A stretch of 64,000 nt of DNA from Virgibacillus senegalensis (GTDB taxonomy: Bacteria; Bacillota; Bacilli; Bacillales; Amphibacillaceae): positions 100,456 to 164,455 of the forward strand of contig NZ_LN611422.1 in the NCBI RefSeq assembly GCF_000821245.2, read 5' to 3'. Positions 9,110 through 18,415 of this stretch are shown in pieces. The position numbers and the translations under genes are program-made. The stretch's first letter is position 1; every line of letters begins with the position of its first letter. Below the pieces are notes generated by a model that saw nothing but the letters and a program-made list of their open reading frames with translations, ran no database searches and was not told the DNA's origin.

Positions 9110-10384
9110 ATGATTAAAAAACAAAGAGTGTGGTTCCGTATAGTGGGCTTAACAGTTTTATGTTTTCTGCTGGCAGCATGTGCACCAGAACGGGAAGAAC
9201 CGGCTGGAGGAGAGAGTGGTGACCAAAATACAGCCGAAAAACCGGAGGAATTGACGATTTGGGCAAATGACGAAGAAGCACAGCTGGAAGCGATTGAAGA
9301 TATTGCTGCAGATTATGAAGAACAGGAAGGAATCAAAGTGAATGTAGTGGCAAAGTCCATGCTGGATCAAGAGCAGGAGCTATCGCTTGCAGGTCCGGAA
9401 GGGAAAGGACCTGATTTGTTTTTCCAGCCGCATGATCGGATAGGCAATATCGTTGCCCAGGGGCTTGCCGAACCGCTTGATTTGTCGCAAGAACAAATTA
9501 GCGGGTACAGTGAAGCGGCTATGGAGGCTGTCTCGTACAACTACGACGGTCAAACCGACTGGTATGGTACACCAATGGTGTTTGAAACGTATGGCATTTT
9601 CTACAATACCGATATTGTCTCGGAAGCACCGGAAACAATCGAAGACTTGCAGGCTGTAATCGAGGAATATACTAATCCGGATGAAGAACAATACGGATTT
9701 TTGATGAAGCCGAACGATCTTTATTTCGCCTATCCATTCTTCAAGAACTTTGGCGCTTATATTTTCGGCGGGGATTCTGGTGAATACGATATAACCGATA
9801 TTGGTCTGAACAATGAGGGGGCTGTCGAAGGAGGAGAAGTGTATCAATCGTTCTTCGGACAGGGAAAAATACCAGCTTCCACTACCTCTGACGTCATCGA
9901 CGGATTGTTTACGGAAGGAAAGGTTGGAGCAGTCATTAACGGACCATGGGCCATTCCTGGCTATAGAGATGCGTTAGGTGACAAGCTTGCATTCGCACCG
10001 TTCCCTTCCCTCAATGGGGAACCGGGGGAGACACTTGTAGGCGTCAAATCATGGATGGTTTCTTACTACTCTGAAAACAAGGATTGGGCAACGGACCTTG
10101 CGTTATTTTTAACCAACAAAGAGAACTTGCAGCATTATTATGAACTAGCAGGTGAACTTCCGCCGAATACGGAGGCGTTGGAAGGACTGGAAGACCCGAT
10201 TCATGCTGCTTTTGCCGAACAAATCAAACATGGCGTCCCTATGCCAAGTACGCCACAGATGGCTCAGGTTTGGGAACCGATGAACAATGCATTGCAATTC
10301 CTAGCCGATGGGGAAGATGTCCAGCCTGTACTTGATGAAGCAGTGGAGCAAATAAAGGCAAACATCGAAGCATCCGGTCAATAG
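9110..10384 (+). CDS. malE: Maltodextrin-binding lipoprotein MalE-type
   Basis: A 424-residue extracytoplasmic solute-binding protein of the family 1 sugar-binding type. The N-terminus is a lipoprotein signal with lipobox FLLAAC, Cys24 being the lipid anchor. The mature part contains LTIWANDEEAQLEAIEDIAADY and GPWAIPGY, typical of maltose/maltodextrin-binding proteins. The start ATG 9110 follows AAAGGGGAG; an in-frame upstream codon at 9080 lacks a ribosome site and overlaps the operator. It is the first gene of malEFG and would deliver linear or cyclic maltodextrins to the permease pair that follows. The substrate is inferred from family and neighbours. Confidence 0.93.
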   Translation: MIKKQRVWFRIVGLTVLCFLLAACAPEREEPAGGESGDQNTAEKPEELTIWANDEEAQLEAIEDIAADYEEQEGIKVNVVAKSMLDQEQELSLAGPEGKGPDLFFQPHDRIGNIVAQGLAEPLDLSQEQISGYSEAAMEAVSYNYDGQTDWYGTPMVFETYGIFYNTDIVSEAPETIEDLQAVIEEYTNPDEEQYGFLMKPNDLYFAYPFFKNFGAYIFGGDSGEYDITDIGLNNEGAVEGGEVYQSFFGQGKIPASTTSDVIDGLFTEGKVGAVINGPWAIPGYRDALGDKLAFAPFPSLNGEPGETLVGVKSWMVSYYSENKDWATDLALFLTNKENLQHYYELAGELPPNTEALEGLEDPIHAAFAEQIKHGVPMPSTPQMAQVWEPMNNALQFLADGEDVQPVLDEAVEQIKANIEASGQ

Positions 10385-10392
10385 TAATTCAC

Positions 10393-10425
10393 GATAATGG
10401 GAAGAGCTTCTTCCCATTATCTTTT
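10393..10425 (+). terminator. Intercistronic stem-loop between malE and malF
   Basis: GATAATGGGAAGA and TCTTCCCATTATC form a 13-bp perfect stem with a 3-nt loop followed by TTTT. Such structures after binding-protein genes usually protect the upstream mRNA and reduce downstream expression, giving more binding protein than permease. Confidence 0.8.
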
Positions 10426-10456
10426 ATGAAGCAGCTAATTTAAAGGGGTGAATTCC

Positions 10457-11785
10457 ATGGCATTGCCTGCTCATCAACAAGAAGACAGGAAAGGTACAGA
10501 CAGAAAACCGGACAGAAAACATAACCCGGCGATTGCTGTATTGTTATCGATATTGTTCGCAGGACTTGGACAATTGTATAACAGGCGTTATGTAAAAGGA
10601 ATAAGTTTTATTATCATCGAAATTGCCTTTTTGGTAACGATGTTGGAATCCATTAATTTCGGATTATGGGGGTTGCGCACACTTGGTACGATTCCGGGAA
10701 CCGACCACTCGATTCGGCTGCTGGTATTTGGCGTACTCTCTTTAATCGGAGTTTTCTTTGCGGGGACTCTGTATGTTTTCAATGTATTGGACGCCAGAAA
10801 CCAGGCTCGTAAGATTCAGAAAGGATGGAAGCCTGCACCTTTCAAGGATATAATCAGCGCATTTTATGAGTATGCATTTCCGTATTTAATGACCTTTCCC
10901 GGCCTGCTGCTGATGGTCTTTGTTGTCATTTTTCCATTACTCTTTTCGGTACTGCTGGCGTTTACCAACTACAATCTTTACAATTCACCGCCCCGTAATT
11001 TGGTTGATTGGGTAGGGTTTGATAACTTCGTCAATCTGGTCACTGTTCCGATATGGCAGGATACGTTCCTTAGTGTGTTTTCCTGGACAATCGTCTGGAC
11101 AGTTGTCGCCACGTCCTTACAAATTGCGTTGGGACTGTTTCTTGCACTGATTGTGAATGACCCGCGAATCAAATTCAAAAAAATGATTCGGACGGTTTTG
11201 ATTTTACCTTGGGCTGTCCCGGCTTTTGTAACGATTTTAATTTTTTCTGCGATGTTCAATGATGATTTTGGAGCTATTAACAGGGACATCATCATCCCGT
11301 TATTCGGCGGAGGAGGCATTCCGTGGTTGAGTGATCCATTCTATGCTCGGATTGCCATTATTCTGATTCAGACATGGCTTGGATTTCCATTTATCTTTGC
11401 CCTGTTCACCGGTGTCCTGCAAAGTATATCGAAGGACTGGTATGAGGCGGCTGACGTAGATGGGGGCTCACGTCTGCAGAAATTTCGTCATATCACCCTG
11501 CCCCATGTGATGTTCGCTACCGCCCCGCTGCTGATCATGCAGTACGCGCAGAACTTCAACAATTTCAATATCATTTACCTGTTTAACGAGGGTGGACCGC
11601 CAGTACGGGGCCAAAATGCCGGCGGCACAGACATCCTTATTTCCTGGGTATATAAATTGACCTTTGATACCAATAACTACAGCATGGCAGCCGTGATATC
11701 GATCATCATGGGATTGATCGTTTCCTGTTTTGCCTTTTACCAATTCAGAAAAACAAGATCATTTAAAGAAGAGGGTGAAATTTGA
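10457..11785 (+). CDS. malF: Maltodextrin ABC transporter permease MalF-type
   Basis: A 442-residue membrane protein. The N-terminal third (residues ~25-115) has three hydrophobic segments, the first being LSILFAGLGQLYNRRYVKGI, a TM2-like motif. The classical MalF permease core follows, with the ATPase-contacting EAA loop YEAADVDGGSRLQKFRHITL near residues 330-350. ATG 10457 is preferred over GTG 10448 because AAAGGGG ends at 10448. It forms the channel with MalG; no ATPase is encoded here, so a shared MsmX-type ATPase elsewhere probably energises it, as known for Bacillus maltodextrin systems. Confidence 0.93.
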   Translation: MALPAHQQEDRKGTDRKPDRKHNPAIAVLLSILFAGLGQLYNRRYVKGISFIIIEIAFLVTMLESINFGLWGLRTLGTIPGTDHSIRLLVFGVLSLIGVFFAGTLYVFNVLDARNQARKIQKGWKPAPFKDIISAFYEYAFPYLMTFPGLLLMVFVVIFPLLFSVLLAFTNYNLYNSPPRNLVDWVGFDNFVNLVTVPIWQDTFLSVFSWTIVWTVVATSLQIALGLFLALIVNDPRIKFKKMIRTVLILPWAVPAFVTILIFSAMFNDDFGAINRDIIIPLFGGGGIPWLSDPFYARIAIILIQTWLGFPFIFALFTGVLQSISKDWYEAADVDGGSRLQKFRHITLPHVMFATAPLLIMQYAQNFNNFNIIYLFNEGGPPVRGQNAGGTDILISWVYKLTFDTNNYSMAAVISIIMGLIVSCFAFYQFRKTRSFKEEGEI

Positions 11786-12624
11786 TGGATCAGAAGAAAA
11801 AATCGAGGCTCGAAGTCGCGGCCATGTACATAGTATTGTTGGTGGTTGCACTGATTATTTTTTATCCCCTCGTTTGGACGGTCGGCATTTCCTTCAACCA
11901 GGGAAACAGTCTCTATTCATCCTCTATCATTCCGGAGAATTTTTCGTTGGATCATTATAAATGGCTGTTTAGTGCAGAAAGCGATTATCTGCTTTGGTAC
12001 AAAAACTCTTTATTGGTGTCCACTGCTACAGCCATCGGGAGTGTGCTATTTACCTCTCTTGTCGCCTATGCATTTTCCCGCTATCAATTCGTCGGTCGAA
12101 AAAACGGTTTGTATGTTTTTTTGCTGCTGCAAATGTTTCCGGTAATGATGGCAATGGTAGCTTTATATATTTTCTTGAATATGATTGGATTGCTAGATAC
12201 GCTGACAGGATTGATTCTCATTTATTTAGGCGGGCAGATTCCGTTCAATGCCTGGCTAGTCAAAGGTTATTTTGATACGATACCGAGAGAATTGGATCAA
12301 GCAGCACGTATAGATGGCGCGGGGCATTTGCGTGTTTTTTGGAGTATTATGCTGCCACTCGCCAAACCGATACTGGCGGTCGTTGCCTTGTTTAACTTCA
12401 TGATGCCGCTGTTCGATTTTCTGTTGCCGTCGATTGTGTTGTCGAGCGCGGAGAACTATACGCTGGCGGTTGGACTCTATAACTTTATTAATGACCAGTT
12501 CGCCAACAACTTTACCAGGTTTGCAGCCGGATCTATCTTGGTAGCCGTGCCGATTGCTGCTGTCTATCTCTACTTGCAACGGTACTTGATTTCTGGTTTG
12601 ACGGCAGGGGGAACCAAAGGGTGA
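11785..12624 (+). CDS. malG: Maltodextrin ABC transporter permease MalG-type
   Basis: A 279-residue inner-membrane permease with six predicted helices and the EAA loop RELDQAARIDGAGHLRVFW around residues 170-190. Its ATG overlaps the malF stop by one base (TGATG), indicating coupled translation. The nominally longer TTG start at 11782 is unlikely. It pairs with MalF and takes substrate from the MalE-type lipoprotein. Confidence 0.94.
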   Translation: MDQKKKSRLEVAAMYIVLLVVALIIFYPLVWTVGISFNQGNSLYSSSIIPENFSLDHYKWLFSAESDYLLWYKNSLLVSTATAIGSVLFTSLVAYAFSRYQFVGRKNGLYVFLLLQMFPVMMAMVALYIFLNMIGLLDTLTGLILIYLGGQIPFNAWLVKGYFDTIPRELDQAARIDGAGHLRVFWSIMLPLAKPILAVVALFNFMMPLFDFLLPSIVLSSAENYTLAVGLYNFINDQFANNFTRFAAGSILVAVPIAAVYLYLQRYLISGLTAGGTKG

Positions 12625-12655
12625 TAATGGTGAACCGATTGCTTTGAATCTGGTA

Positions 12656-12669
12656 TGAAAACGTTACAA
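12656..12669. promoter_or_regulatory. LacI-type operator before the alpha-glucosidase gene
   Basis: TGAAAACGTTACAA resembles the malE operators around the central AACGTT. TACAAT at 12665-12670 could be a -10 box with TTTGAA 16 bp upstream, so the gene may have its own regulated promoter as well as read-through from malG. Confidence 0.45.
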
Positions 12670-12709
12670 TAAAGGATATACCAACAACTTGATGCACAGG
12701 AGGTATTAT

Positions 12710-15064
12710 ATGTTAGAAGATACTAGTTTTGCGATTCATCCCGGGACAGAAAAGCAGAATGAAGCGGCTGCCTACCATGATATCGGCAGCGTCATCGATC
12801 AGGAAAAGGTGGATGATACATATCATTTCACCTGTGAAAATGGGCGGATCGCCATCTGTTTTTATACGGATTCGATTGTACGAATCGTGATGAACCCAAA
12901 GGAAGCGCCGAAAATGAAGGGTTCCCGGTCCGTCATACCAGAACCAAAGCATGTGGAAGTTCGGGAAGAAATCACTTCAGATTTGCATTTACTTCACACG
13001 GCCAAGCTGCGGCTGTCGATTTCGAAGTCTCCTTTTAGGATGAACATTTTTGACCAGGAAGGAAAGGAACTAGTTGCAGAGGGAGAGCACGGCATGGCAT
13101 GGCGGGAATCCGGCGAAATTGCTGTCTTCAAGGAGATGGATGTGGCAGATCATTTCTACGGTTTCGGAGAGAAAGCCGGCTTTCTCGATAAACGTGGCGA
13201 AGTTTATGAGATGTGGAATACCGACGTATATGCGCCGCACAATCCGGAAACAGATCCGTTGTATGAATCGATTCCGTTTTTTATGACGTTGAGAAAGGGG
13301 AAAGCCCACGGCATCTTTTTTGATAATTCGTACCGTTCCTGGTTTGACATGCGTTCATTCGGAGACCGTTATGCTTACCGTGCAGAGGGAGGAGAGCTCG
13401 ATTATTATGTGATGGCTGGTCCGGGCCCGAAAGAGGTGGTGTACCAGTATACGTACCTGACAGGAAGAATGCCGCTTCCGCCAAAATGGGCGATTGGTTA
13501 TCATCAGTCACGGTACAGCTATCAGACAGAGCAAGAAGTGCGTACGATTGTCCAAAATTTTATCGACAGGGATATCCCGCTTGATGTCGTCCATCTCGAC
13601 ATCCATTATATGAACGGGTACCGTGTCTTCACGTTTGATGAAGAAAATTTTCCGAATCCGGAGCAGTTGATAAAGGACTTGCGTGAGATGGGGGTACGGG
13701 TGGTCCCAATCGTAGATCCAGGGGTGAAGAAAGATCCCGAATACCCGGTTTACCAGGAAGGCGTCAATAAGGACTTGTTTTGCAAGTACCTCGAAGGGGA
13801 CATTTATTTTGGCGATGTCTGGCCGGGTACGAGCGCTTTTCCTGATTTTACCGATGAGGAGTCACGTACATGGTGGGCAGAAAAACACCGGTTTTACACG
13901 GATATCGGTATCGAGGGTATCTGGAATGATATGAACGAGCCCGCTGTATTCAATGAGACAAAAACGATGGATGTGCAAGTGATGCACCGAAATGATGGCA
14001 GTCCGGCTACACACCGTGAGCTTCATAATCTTTATGGACTGTTGATGGGCAAAGCGACTTATGAAGGCTTAAAAGACCAGTTGAATGGAAGACGCCCGTT
14101 TCTGCTCACCAGGGCGGGATTTGCAGGAATTCAACGCTATGCAGCAGTCTGGACAGGGGATAACCGCAGCTTTTGGGAACATTTGCAAATGTCGCTGCCG
14201 ATGGTGATGAATCTTGGTCTATCGGGCGTTGCTTTTACCGGACCGGACGTAGGAGGGTTCGCCCATCATACGAATGGAGAGCTACTTGCCCGCTGGACAC
14301 AGGTAGGAGCATTTACCCCATTCTTCCGCAACCATTCGGCAATTGGCTTTTTGTATCAGGAACCGTGGCGTTTCGGGGAGCGCTATGAAGCAGTCATAAA
14401 GGAATATATCCGGATGCGCTACCGCTGGATGCCACAGTTTTACTCTTTGTTCGCTAAAGCCAGCAAGCAGGGCTTGCCAGTAATGCGGCCATTGTTTATG
14501 GAGTTTCCGGATGACGAGAAAACCTATAACCTTAACGATCAATTCATGATTGGAGATAACGTTATTATTGCTCCGATCCTTGCACCGGCAGTAGTGGACC
14601 GTGCTGTTTACCTGCCGGAAGGGGAGTGGATCGAAGCAGCCAGCGGCAAGGTGTATCAAGGAAAACAAACGTATTTAATCCATGCAGAGCTGGAGGATTT
14701 GCCGTTGTTTATCAAAAAAGGGACAGCGGTGATGCAGACGGAATGGACATCCAACCAGGATAAATCGTGGAAGCGGGTATCGATGGATATCTATGCTGGT
14801 GAAGATGAGGAAAGATACCGTTTTACTTATTACGATGATGATGGGGAAACGTTTGCTTACCAGCATGGCAGTTACTTGGAGCTGGAGGTGGAAATTGTTT
14901 CGACAAAAACGGCTGTTAACGTGGAGATCGTTAACCGTAATGGTGATTATGTGCCGGCTTATGGTCAAATCGATGTTCAAGTAATTGGGCGGAAGGACGG
15001 CCAGGATGTTATAATAAATGGAGATAAAATGAACGGAAGCAATTACCTGTCCTTGGCAGAGTAA
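12710..15064 (+). CDS. GH31 alpha-glucosidase
   Basis: A 784-residue glycoside hydrolase of family GH31 that removes terminal alpha-linked glucose from oligosaccharides. The nucleophile is Asp407 in GIWNDMNEPAV and the acid/base is Asp484 in AVWTGDNRS. N-terminal beta domain (~1-255), catalytic barrel (~256-600), two C-terminal beta domains. No secretion signal, so it acts on imported maltodextrins together with the GH13_20 enzyme. Start ATG 12710 lies 6 bp after AGGAGG; upstream in-frame codons lack such a site. The family is certain. Preference (maltose, isomaltose, or longer chains) cannot be read off directly. Confidence 0.94.
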   Translation: MLEDTSFAIHPGTEKQNEAAAYHDIGSVIDQEKVDDTYHFTCENGRIAICFYTDSIVRIVMNPKEAPKMKGSRSVIPEPKHVEVREEITSDLHLLHTAKLRLSISKSPFRMNIFDQEGKELVAEGEHGMAWRESGEIAVFKEMDVADHFYGFGEKAGFLDKRGEVYEMWNTDVYAPHNPETDPLYESIPFFMTLRKGKAHGIFFDNSYRSWFDMRSFGDRYAYRAEGGELDYYVMAGPGPKEVVYQYTYLTGRMPLPPKWAIGYHQSRYSYQTEQEVRTIVQNFIDRDIPLDVVHLDIHYMNGYRVFTFDEENFPNPEQLIKDLREMGVRVVPIVDPGVKKDPEYPVYQEGVNKDLFCKYLEGDIYFGDVWPGTSAFPDFTDEESRTWWAEKHRFYTDIGIEGIWNDMNEPAVFNETKTMDVQVMHRNDGSPATHRELHNLYGLLMGKATYEGLKDQLNGRRPFLLTRAGFAGIQRYAAVWTGDNRSFWEHLQMSLPMVMNLGLSGVAFTGPDVGGFAHHTNGELLARWTQVGAFTPFFRNHSAIGFLYQEPWRFGERYEAVIKEYIRMRYRWMPQFYSLFAKASKQGLPVMRPLFMEFPDDEKTYNLNDQFMIGDNVIIAPILAPAVVDRAVYLPEGEWIEAASGKVYQGKQTYLIHAELEDLPLFIKKGTAVMQTEWTSNQDKSWKRVSMDIYAGEDEERYRFTYYDDDGETFAYQHGSYLELEVEIVSTKTAVNVEIVNRNGDYVPAYGQIDVQVIGRKDGQDVIINGDKMNGSNYLSLAE

Positions 15065-15100
15065 TCTGCTTTAAACAGGAGTAGAGGGTGAATTCGGCAA

Positions 15101-16120
15101 ATGGTGACAATTAAGGATGTAGCGAAGGCGACTGGTGTTTCACCCTCTACGGTTTCTAGAGTCATTGCAGATAATCCCCGGATCAGCCCAGATACAAAGA
15201 AAAAAGTACGGGAAGCAATGGAAAAGCTGGGTTACCATACGAATATTCACGCCCGGAATCTTGCGGCAAAATCGACCAGAGCCATTGGGGCTATCATGCC
15301 ATCTTCCGCAGATAAAGCGTTGCAAAATCCCTTTTTTCCAGAGGTGCTGAGGGGGATCGGGGCTGTCATCCATGAAAGGCAGTATTCCTTGACTCTCTCC
15401 AGCGGCGAGACAGAACAGGAGATTCTCGAAGAAGTCCAGCGGATGGTGTATGGGAGTTATGTAGATGGGGTCATTCTTTTATATTCCCGTGTCGACGATC
15501 CAGTCGTGGCATTTCTCGAAGAAAAGGGGTTTCCTTTTGTCATGATAGGAAAACCTTTTTCAAGGCTGGATGAAATCACACACGTCGATAACGATAATTT
15601 TACAGCGGGAAAACAGATTACGAATCACTTGATTGCCCGTGGTCATGACAGGATTGCTTTCATTGGCGGTTCAAAAGATTTGTTTGTTACAAGGGATCGG
15701 GAATCCGGTTATCAGTCTGCTTTAGAGGATGCCGGTTTACCCGTTCGTGACGGTTATATTATCCATACAGAATTTCTTAAATCCGGCGGTAAGGAAGCTG
15801 TCGAGCAATTGCTTTCGCTGGCTGTTCGGCCGACAGGGATAGTTGTAACCGATGATTTAATGAGCCTTGGGGTATTGAGTACGTTGGAGGAATCCGGTGT
15901 CCAGGTTCCTCGTGATATTTCATTGGTCAGCTTCAACAATGCTTATCTTTCGGAAATCACGAGACCGGCACTGACTACTGTCGATATCAATATTTATGCG
16001 TTAGGTGCCCAGTCAGCCATGGCGTTGATTGAACGAACGATAGATAAAACGATCAAGCCTAAGCGGATCATTGTACCATATAATATCATTTATCGCAGTT
16101 CGGTTAGGGAATATAAGTAG
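15101..16120 (+). CDS. LacI-family maltodextrin regulator (MalR/MdxR-type)
   Basis: This 339-residue repressor has a LacI helix-turn-helix at residues 1-50 (TIKDVAKATGVSPSTVSRVI, then the hinge helix ARNLAAKSTRAIG) and a periplasmic-binding-protein-like effector domain (~60-335). It is the last gene of the maltodextrin module and probably binds the CG-centred palindromes at 9020-9033, 9071-9084, 8873-8886 and 12656-12669, with maltose or a maltodextrin as inducer. The next feature, 12 bp after its stop, is the inverted IS-associated repeat that ends the island. Confidence 0.92.
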   Translation: MVTIKDVAKATGVSPSTVSRVIADNPRISPDTKKKVREAMEKLGYHTNIHARNLAAKSTRAIGAIMPSSADKALQNPFFPEVLRGIGAVIHERQYSLTLSSGETEQEILEEVQRMVYGSYVDGVILLYSRVDDPVVAFLEEKGFPFVMIGKPFSRLDEITHVDNDNFTAGKQITNHLIARGHDRIAFIGGSKDLFVTRDRESGYQSALEDAGLPVRDGYIIHTEFLKSGGKEAVEQLLSLAVRPTGIVVTDDLMSLGVLSTLEESGVQVPRDISLVSFNNAYLSEITRPALTTVDINIYALGAQSAMALIERTIDKTIKPKRIIVPYNIIYRSSVREYK

Positions 16121-16131
16121 AAGTTGTTTTT

Positions 16132-16318
16132 GCAAGACCACTGAAAAAGTCCTTTTTAATTTAAAAAGTTGCGTTATCTGTTGATTCCGCGAATCGCTTG
16201 CTGGTGGATGCTTGCCGCGGGCAGGCCTCAGCTAACTAACTTGGTCAAGAAGGTCCCGTGACCAAGTGGATCTTCGGCTCACGCCGTTCCTGCAGGCGTC
16301 ACCACAGATCGCCCTCAT
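16132..16318 (-). repeat. ~180-bp IS-associated repeat, copy B (inverted relative to copy A)
   Basis: The reverse complement matches 350-530 almost throughout: GGTGGTGACGCCTGC-like start, AAGATCCACTTG, CTTGACCAAGTTAG, GCCCGCGGCAAGCATCCACC, GCGATTCGCGGAATCAACA and GGACTTTTTCAGTGG. It carries no transposase. Together with copy A it brackets the whole sugar region in inverted orientation. Confidence 0.8.
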
Positions 16319-16396
16319 AGCGGTTTTTACCTTAAATATAAAACGAATTGTAAAACTTCTTGGGTATAAAGTGCACAAACCCCTTGAAATTAGACG

Positions 16397-16444
16397 AAAA
16401 GCGGTATGCATGGAATTCAAATTCCACACATACCGCTTTTTTTT
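16397..16444. terminator. Bidirectional terminator
   Basis: AAAAGCGGTATG and CATACCGCTTTT form a long stem with inner pairing GGAATT/AATTCC, flanked by A and T runs on both sides. It ends the DUF305 gene on the minus strand. Confidence 0.8.
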
Positions 16445-16895
16445 ATTCTTTGTCTTCGAGATCTTCTATTAATTCTTTCATTTCCGTGATTTCTTTCTGC
16501 TGTGCTTTGATAATTTCATCGGCTAATTTGCGGACTCTCGGGTCTGAGATTTCTGCCCGTTCGCTTGTCAGGATTGCAATCGAATGATGTGGAATCATCC
16601 CCTCCATATAATCGACATCATCAACAAGTGTTTGGCTTCGTAACAGAAAAAGTGATGTGAAGAAAACAATAATACTTCCACTCAGGATTCCGATGTTTAA
16701 TTTACGGTTTCGAAGCATATTACGCATGAATCCTAACATGATAACAGCCATGGTTGCTCCCATTAATAAAGCCATGTATGCTCGTGTTTCACTGAAAAAT
16801 ATATGATCTAACTTAAAAGTACTCCAGTATTTAAAGAGGAACATGATAATGGTAGAAGTACCCACCATTCCTGCAAACTTCCAATATGGCTTCAA
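16443..16895 (-). CDS. DUF305-family membrane protein
   Basis: A 150-residue protein with three N-terminal membrane helices (residues ~8-25, 38-60, 68-88) and a C-terminal DUF305 domain bearing the hallmark MEGMIPHHSIAILTSERA. DUF305 proteins are ferritin-like helical bundles often found beside copper or other metal resistance genes; the biochemical role is not established. I chose the TTG start at 16895 (8 bp after AAAGGGG), since the in-frame GTG at 16904 abuts that site. A two-component remnant and a YdhK lipoprotein follow nearby, which fits a former metal-response locus. Confidence 0.85.
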   Translation of the reverse strand: MKPYWKFAGMVGTSTIIMFLFKYWSTFKLDHIFFSETRAYMALLMGATMAVIMLGFMRNMLRNRKLNIGILSGSIIVFFTSLFLLRSQTLVDDVDYMEGMIPHHSIAILTSERAEISDPRVRKLADEIIKAQQKEITEMKELIEDLEDKE

Positions 16896-17043
16896 TTGTC
16901 CCACCCCTTTCTATAAAAAGTAGTTATGGTTACTTTTACCCGCAATTTTGCAGAATTTATGCAGAAAAAATAGAAAGGTTGAAAATTTATTTGTTTTTAA
17001 GCGGACTTCGTTACATCCTTCGTTAAATGGAGAAATTGCTTTC

Positions 17044-17525
17044 TTAAACCTTCCATTGGTATCCGATCCCCCAAACCGTCGTTAAATGTGATTCGATAGG
17101 GAATTCAGCCTGTTTAAGTTTTTCCCGTAAATTGCGAAGGTCGTGACAGTAGCAAGGTAATTCATTTTTTTCCAATTTGATTCAATGACTAATCCGTCTC
17201 TTGTAATGGTGCCGCTATGTGAGCTTATGATATTTTTCATTGTTCCAGTGGGATCTTTGGAACTTATGAGAATGTTTTTACCGAGATCGGTTATTACTAC
17301 TTCGGTTTCTGTTTTCGATTCCATAAGCGCAATATGATTAAGGGTACCTTGTGTATAACTATCTTCTAAAACGTCACGATGACTATTCCCTCTATAAAGG
17401 ATTGATTGAAATTCTTCCTGTATACGTGAATCAATCACATTATGATGAAGATAAAACATCAGAAATGATTCCAAAACTAATACGGAAAGAAGAAAGCAAA
17501 CGGTAAGTTTTGTCGAAATCTTCAT
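17044..17525 (-). pseudogene. Chimeric remnant of a two-component system (kinase N-terminus joined to response-regulator C-terminus)
   Basis: From 17525 downwards an ORF with a good AGGAGG site encodes the start of a sensor histidine kinase: a membrane helix (residues ~7-26) and an extracytoplasmic domain with TEVVITDLGKNILISSKDPT. At about 17145 the kinase ends. Immediately after, in another frame, comes the unmistakable end of an OmpR-family response regulator, LRNLREKLKQ followed by TVWGIGYQWKV and TAA at 17044-17046. In an intact operon the regulator would precede the kinase, so a deletion or rearrangement has joined the two out of frame. No functional phosphorelay protein can be made from it. 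Confidence 0.8.
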
Positions 17526-17784
17526 CTGTTAAATTCCTCCTGTCTCCAAAAATGGATAGACCTCTATCATCCTTAAACCCTATTAATCATAGCATGAAGA
17601 TTTGCAAAAAGTATGAAGATGAATAGGACAAGGTTATAATTCCATTCCCTATAGGAAATAATCGTTGTAAATGAGGAATGCCATAACGATTTGTTAGGGC
17701 AGTTGTAGAATGATAGTCAATTTAGAGAGATCCATAAATTTTGCATTTTTGCCTACTATAATAGGGTGTAAAGGAGGATTGGAC

Positions 17785-18375
17785 ATGAATAAACGAGTTA
17801 CCATTATAGCAGCATTATTAGTGATGATAACGTTAGCTGCTTGTAGTTCAGACAGTCAAGAAAACACAGAAGATTCAAGCAGCAACCACGATTCTGATCA
17901 AACTTCTCAAGAAATGAATGAGGAACATGAGCATGGAGAAATGGAACATATGGATGGAGAAATACCAAAAGATATGAAAGAAGCAGAGAATCCCAAATAT
18001 GAAGCGGGAAGTAAAGCTATCATCCAAGATGGTCATATGGCAGGAATGAAGGGAGCTGTGGCAACCATTGTAGGAGCTTACGAGACTACGGTCTACGCCG
18101 TCTCTTATGATCCCGTTTCAGGTGGGGAAAGAGTAGAGAACCATAAATGGGTGGTTCATGAAGAACTTAAAGAATCTGATCAAGAGCCATTTCAACCAGG
18201 AAGCAAAGTCACATTGGAAGCTAACCATATGGAAGGAATGGCTGGTGCTCATGCGGTTGTGGAGACAGCGGAGCAAACAACGGTTTATGTGATTGATTAT
18301 GTCCCCCAAGACGGAGGAGATAAAGTTACCAACCATTTATGGGTTACGGAAGAAGAACTGGCACCAGCTGAATAA
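17785..18375 (+). CDS. ydhK: YdhK-type lipoprotein with two DUF1541 repeats
   Basis: A 196-residue secreted lipoprotein. Signal peptide with lipobox TLAAC (Cys20), then an acidic, His- and Met-rich linker (HEHGEMEHMDGEIP), then two DUF1541 domains that are clear duplicates: YEAGSKAIIQDGHMAGMKGA (~73) and FQPGSKVTLEANHMEGMAGA (~138), each ending in NHxWVxxEEL. The family is common near copper-responsive genes in Firmicutes; the Met/His pattern suggests metal binding, which is inference. ATG 17785 follows AAAGGAGG; the longer in-frame start at 17710 lacks a site and would bury the signal peptide. The upstream gap 17526-17784 shows nothing else recognisable. Confidence 0.88.
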   Translation: MNKRVTIIAALLVMITLAACSSDSQENTEDSSSNHDSDQTSQEMNEEHEHGEMEHMDGEIPKDMKEAENPKYEAGSKAIIQDGHMAGMKGAVATIVGAYETTVYAVSYDPVSGGERVENHKWVVHEELKESDQEPFQPGSKVTLEANHMEGMAGAHAVVETAEQTTVYVIDYVPQDGGDKVTNHLWVTEEELAPAE

Positions 18376-18381
18376 AAAGTT

Positions 18382-18415
18382 AAAAAGCGTTTGCCTGATT
18401 GGCGGATGCTTTTTT
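18382..18415 (+). terminator. Terminator after ydhK
   Basis: AAAAAGC and GCTTTTTT arms with inner pairing GCC/GGC around TGATT, ending in a T-run. Confidence 0.75.
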
